This document shows positions 58,104 to 64,000 of a DNA stretch of 64,000 nt, piece by piece. The notes under the pieces were generated by a model. That model ran no database searches. It was not told the origin of the DNA and saw only the letters and a program-made list of their open reading frames with translations. The stretch is taken from the NCBI RefSeq assembly GCF_000369065.1, contig NZ_KB849806.1, forward strand, positions 121,624 through 185,623. Direction: 5' to 3'. A program made the translations under genes and the position numbers. This DNA is from Acinetobacter haemolyticus CIP 64.3 = MTCC 9819. Lineage in GTDB: Bacteria; Pseudomonadota; Gammaproteobacteria; Pseudomonadales; Moraxellaceae. Within the stretch, counting starts at the first letter, position 1, and each line of letters begins with the position of its first letter.

Positions 58104-60125
58104 CTATTTAATTTCTAAATAGACAGTTTGAGATTTACCGCCAGGAACATTTGTTGTTAATTTCACATCATCTCCTGCCGCACATTTAAGAAGTCTAACG
58201 GTATAGCTAACAACCTCATTACCAACATTACCAAATGTATTTGGTGTAAATAATTGCATGGTACTCGGTACTGGTAACGAGCCACTAATAATCTCTGCCT
58301 CACATGAGTTATTATTTTCAGTGTTATCTTTTACAGTAACAGAGACACCAGTTCCTGATGGCATCGGTACTGTTTTCTGAGTATTACCAAAAACTTGGAA
58401 TTTAAAACTTCCATTTCCAGATAAAATTCGTCCAGTATCTTGTTCAATACCACTCCCCCAAACAAAAGTCGGTGTATCATGAGAGAAAGCAAACAAAAGC
58501 TGCTGACGTAAAATAGCACTCAAACCATTATTACAAGTGTTTGGAACATTAGGTTGCGAAATTGATGAAGCTGCACAAGCTAAAGCACCTGATGCTTTCG
58601 TATAAATAAACTCACCCACATTATGTATATTATCTTCGTTATCATCGCGGAAGATACTACCAATATTATGGGTTAGTTGATCAACACCTTCTGTGTATAG
58701 TTGATCACCATTAACGTCAATATAATCCTTATCACCTTCCACATAGGCTAATACAGTAACACGATTGTTTATAGGACGAGGATTTTGAGTAATTAATCTA
58801 ACCGAACATTCTCCCTTAACTGAAGCACAACTCGGTTCAATTCGCCCACCCTCTGAAACAAAACTAATTACCGTACCATCTGGTACTGGATTACCCAAAC
58901 GATCAGCCATACGGGCTACAATCGTCGAAACATCACCATCGATATCCGTTCGTAAGGCTTGCTTTGTTACAGACAAACTTAGTGCATTTTGAGTAACTCG
59001 CCCACTTGAAACAGAAACATCTTTAGATCGAACAAAAACGTTTTTATCAGATACTAAAGTTGCTTGAATCTCTACAGGGCCAGGAGTATTACCTGGATAC
59101 AAATTCACACGTACCTTACCAGAAGAATCACTTTTTACGATTTTAGAAGCGCGATTCCCTAATGATACGAATTCTAAATCTATAGGGGCATCAATAATTT
59201 TAAGTTCAACCTCTTTATCTTTTGCAGGAGAACCATTTGCATAAAGTGTAAATTCAATCTGTCCAGAAGCAGCAGATCCACTACTCTTAATACCAAGATT
59301 AACAGGACTAGTTGTTGTATAAACCAATGAATCAGGCTTAATTTGCGCAATCTGTACAGGTATTTCTAAGCGAGGAATGTTCTGACCGCTAACACCAATT
59401 GTTTGTGAACTTTCACAAAGTTCGCCATTGGCCGCAATTGCTTTATAAGAAGTTACAATGTTTCCTTGATTAGAAGAAACCACTGTAGCTGGTTCAAATG
59501 TACCGCAAGTTGCATCAAAAGTTACACTTACATTATTCTGTGGTGAAAGTGTTGTAGCATTTAATGATTTCAAAGTAACATTTGTTGTACCACCAACCTC
59601 AAGATTGTTTTCTGCTACTTGTAAGTCACTTAAAATAATATTTGTCGCTTGTAAAGAAAAGTTTTTAGGCGATGTCGCTACTGAAAGACCATTGTAATCA
59701 GCAGATGCTGAAATTTGATAAGCACCTGTTATATTAATATTTTCTGGACGAACTGAAATAATTGCATATCCATCTGCATTTGTTAAAACAGCACCATTTG
59801 AACTACCTAGTATCACCCCTCCAGTTGCGGAGAAAGTGACTAAAGCACCTGAAATACCATTATTTGACTGATCTGTTACTTTTACTTTTGCAATCACACC
59901 TTCACTGGTTATTGCTACTGTTGGAATATTATTCTGATCTAATAATTCAAGTGCACCAATATTAACTGCTTTTACCTCTTCACCTGTACCAGGATTAGTT
60001 GGATTAGTAGAAGAATCACCTCCTTGGTTATTATAGTACCCCTTACTACCACCACCACCACAGCTTGCAAGTAAAATAGCCATACTGATAACAGACAACT
60101 TGAGTGTAAGTTGTTTTTTGTTCAT
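58104..60125 (-). CDS. Large lipoprotein with bacterial Ig-like domains
   Basis: 673 residues from ATG 60125, where AAGGA lies 7-8 nt upstream. The lipobox LLASC is followed by GGGGSKGYYNN, a common linker after such anchors. Several Big_1-type Ig domains follow: KVTDQSNNGISGALVTFSAT (about residue 95), a similar unit near 170-260, and RMADRLGNPVPDGTVISFVS (about 410). Acidic stretches DVNGDQLYTEG and DDNEDNIHNVGE may bind calcium. The C-terminal half has paired Cys (SCASVKGEC). Probably surface-exposed and lipid-anchored; a role in adhesion is inferred from the domains. Confidence 0.85.
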   Translation of the reverse strand: MNKKQLTLKLSVISMAILLASCGGGGSKGYYNNQGGDSSTNPTNPGTGEEVKAVNIGALELLDQNNIPTVAITSEGVIAKVKVTDQSNNGISGALVTFSATGGVILGSSNGAVLTNADGYAIISVRPENINITGAYQISASADYNGLSVATSPKNFSLQATNIILSDLQVAENNLEVGGTTNVTLKSLNATTLSPQNNVSVTFDATCGTFEPATVVSSNQGNIVTSYKAIAANGELCESSQTIGVSGQNIPRLEIPVQIAQIKPDSLVYTTTSPVNLGIKSSGSAASGQIEFTLYANGSPAKDKEVELKIIDAPIDLEFVSLGNRASKIVKSDSSGKVRVNLYPGNTPGPVEIQATLVSDKNVFVRSKDVSVSSGRVTQNALSLSVTKQALRTDIDGDVSTIVARMADRLGNPVPDGTVISFVSEGGRIEPSCASVKGECSVRLITQNPRPINNRVTVLAYVEGDKDYIDVNGDQLYTEGVDQLTHNIGSIFRDDNEDNIHNVGEFIYTKASGALACAASSISQPNVPNTCNNGLSAILRQQLLFAFSHDTPTFVWGSGIEQDTGRILSGNGSFKFQVFGNTQKTVPMPSGTGVSVTVKDNTENNNSCEAEIISGSLPVPSTMQLFTPNTFGNVGNEVVSYTVRLLKCAAGDDVKLTTNVPGGKSQTVYLEIK

Positions 60126-60490
60126 AGTCATTCCTTTATATCCCCAATCAAAGCCCATTATGGAATAAGATTTTTTCATTATAAAAATATGCCTAATGTA
60201 ACCATAATATTAATTTTCTGTAAATATACTTTATTAATGAGTAAAAAAAATTAAAGAGAAGTAGATCAAGCTTTTAGATAAAATTGATAAACACAAATTA
60301 TTTTATTAGTTTTAAATACAGTGAAGATCATATTCATACTACAAAAATTATTTTGCCAATATAATACCTTTGCTAACCGCTTATTCGCCACCTCTCCCAT
60401 ATGGAAAAGAGAAGCTTTTTACGACGATCCAAGTCATTGCATAAAGCTCTTAAACTAAATAGGCAGTATATAAAATTCCGCCCAATAAAA
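60126..60490. other. Intergenic region between the Ig-like gene and the rRNA operon end
   Basis: About 365 bp of AT-rich DNA. One loose CTCTCCC/GAAGAG palindrome near 60392-60415 recalls the repeat at 28421. No gene or tRNA is seen; the promoter of the Ig-like gene should be near 60150-60250. Confidence 0.5.
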
Positions 60491-60520
60491 AACACCCCTA
60501 ACCTGACGGTTAGGGGTGTT
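60491..60520 (-). terminator. Terminator of the rRNA operon
   Basis: AACACCCCTAACC and GGTTAGGGGTGTT form a perfect 13-bp stem with a 4-nt loop, followed on the minus strand by TTTTTTATT. It lies 11 bp after the 5S gene. Confidence 0.95.
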
Positions 60521-60531
60521 TGAATTTAAAA

Positions 60532-60645
60532 GCTGGCGATGACTTACTCTCACATGGCAAGTGCCACACTACCATCAGCGCGAAGAGGTTTCACTTCTGA
60601 GTTCGGGAAGGGATCAGGTGGTTCACTCTTGCTATTGTCGCCAGC
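60532..60645 (-). rRNA. rrf: 5S ribosomal RNA
   Basis: About 114 nt. On the minus strand the gene starts GCTGGCGACAATAGCAAGAG and ends with the complementary GTCATCGCCAGC; the internal CCCGAACTCAGAAGTGAAAC is the conserved 5S core. Exact ends may be off by a few bases. Confidence 0.95.
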
Positions 60646-60818
60646 AAACTGTTTTGGCTTTGGGTGGTCTTACTTTTGAACTTATTAAGTTCATGCCACT
60701 TAGTACCGAAAGAGTTATTAACGGATTAGTTAATTGGGTCTGTATTGTAACTAGTTTTGACACTAAATCAAGTTATGTATTGAATTTATCTTGAATACAA
60801 CAACTGTTTGGGTGTTGT
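60646..60818 (-). other. 23S-5S spacer with one arm of the 23S processing stem
   Basis: About 170 bp. At its right end TTGGGTGTTGTATAGTCAAG is nearly complementary to the region just outside the 23S 5' end (63703-63725), forming the stem cut by RNase III. Confidence 0.75.
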
Positions 60819-63709
<2,891 letters not shown>

Positions 63710-64000
63710 ATACAACCCCAAACAGTCGCTAACCCTTACAAGTAAGGTTAGGACAGATTGCTATGTTTGTTTTTCAACTCACATCGCTCTCATCCAGTTT
63801 GTTGCCTCGTGCACTTAAGCACCGTACAGCTTCAATCTAAATTCATATACCAAAACGCTTGATTCAGTGTTTTTGCTAGTTCTCAATTTCATTCTTTCGA
63901 ATGAATTGAGTGAACAATTTATTTCAGACTCAATTCTACTAATCTGTTAATGATTAACTACAGCCTCGTCAGCTTGCAGTAAACTGTGATAAATCACAGA
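63710..64000 (-). other. Start of the 16S-23S internal spacer
   Basis: About 290 bp of spacer. The first 15 bp belong to the 23S processing stem. No tRNA-Ala or tRNA-Ile is seen within this part; they may lie further out, beyond the window. Confidence 0.7.

Noticed and set aside
63710..64000. tRNA gene in the 16S-23S spacer
   Set aside because: No cloverleaf or T-arm sequence was found in the part of the spacer inside the window.

Overview
This window is a stretch of Acinetobacter chromosome, or that of a very close relative. Support comes from the AT-rich intergenic DNA, a complete IS30-family element with the length and ends I remember for ISAba125, Moraxellaceae-type gene neighbours (ilvI-ilvN-ilvC, leuS-lptE-holA, macA-macB-nodT, rhodanese-grxC-secB), and the 5S/23S part of an rRNA operon. 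I cannot name the species.

Layout. 1-6.1 kb: the 5' part of acnA (cut by the window edge), a TatD-family nuclease, two paralogous DUF3298-like lipoproteins and prfC. 6.1-12.4 kb is accessory: a 7-bp tandem repeat, a Gly/Asn-rich lipoprotein, two tandem trimeric autotransporter adhesins whose stalks are 11-residue repeats, an orphan IS630 N-terminal fragment and a DUF6502 protein. 12.4-17.6 kb: a carboxymuconolactone decarboxylase-like protein, a large unrecognised protein, an outer-membrane protein preceded by a leader with a tiny Cys-containing reading frame and alternative stem-loops, and a PhaC-like hydrolase. 17.6-20.8 kb: an MHYT-GGDEF-EAL cyclic-di-GMP gene broken by the IS30 element with a clear 3-bp target duplication. 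20.8-25.3 kb: the ilvI-ilvN-ilvC operon, with a diverged second copy of the ilvC tail beyond its terminator.

25.3-35.7 kb: a DUF4124 protein, leuS-lptE-holA, and the macA-macB-nodT efflux genes with a candidate Fur box upstream. 35.7-37.8 kb: a small accessory island with two HNH-type proteins and two unknown proteins. 37.8-54.7 kb is mostly housekeeping: fabI, a Bax-inhibitor-1-like membrane protein, orn, rsgA, rhodanese-grxC-secB, then an overlapping four-gene alkylation-repair operon in which the Ada protein is split, followed by cytochrome b562, coaBC, radC, a bestrophin-like channel, a PHP phosphatase, yciB, yciI, mnmC, a second rhodanese, yajQ and a DUF4442 protein. 54.7-60.2 kb: an NTF2-like lipoprotein, free methionine sulfoxide reductase, a thioesterase, trxC, an alpha/beta hydrolase, a TIGR01244-type phosphatase-like protein and a large Ig-like lipoprotein. 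60.5-64 kb: 5S and 23S rRNA on the minus strand with their terminator and processing stem.

The most interesting regions for a second look are the Cys-peptide leader before the outer-membrane protein at 15.3 kb, the split-Ada operon with a PF09859-type oxygenase at 42.8-45.2 kb, the hendecad-stalk adhesin pair, and the IS-broken cyclic-di-GMP gene. All family calls come from reading translated motifs by eye; no database search was run.
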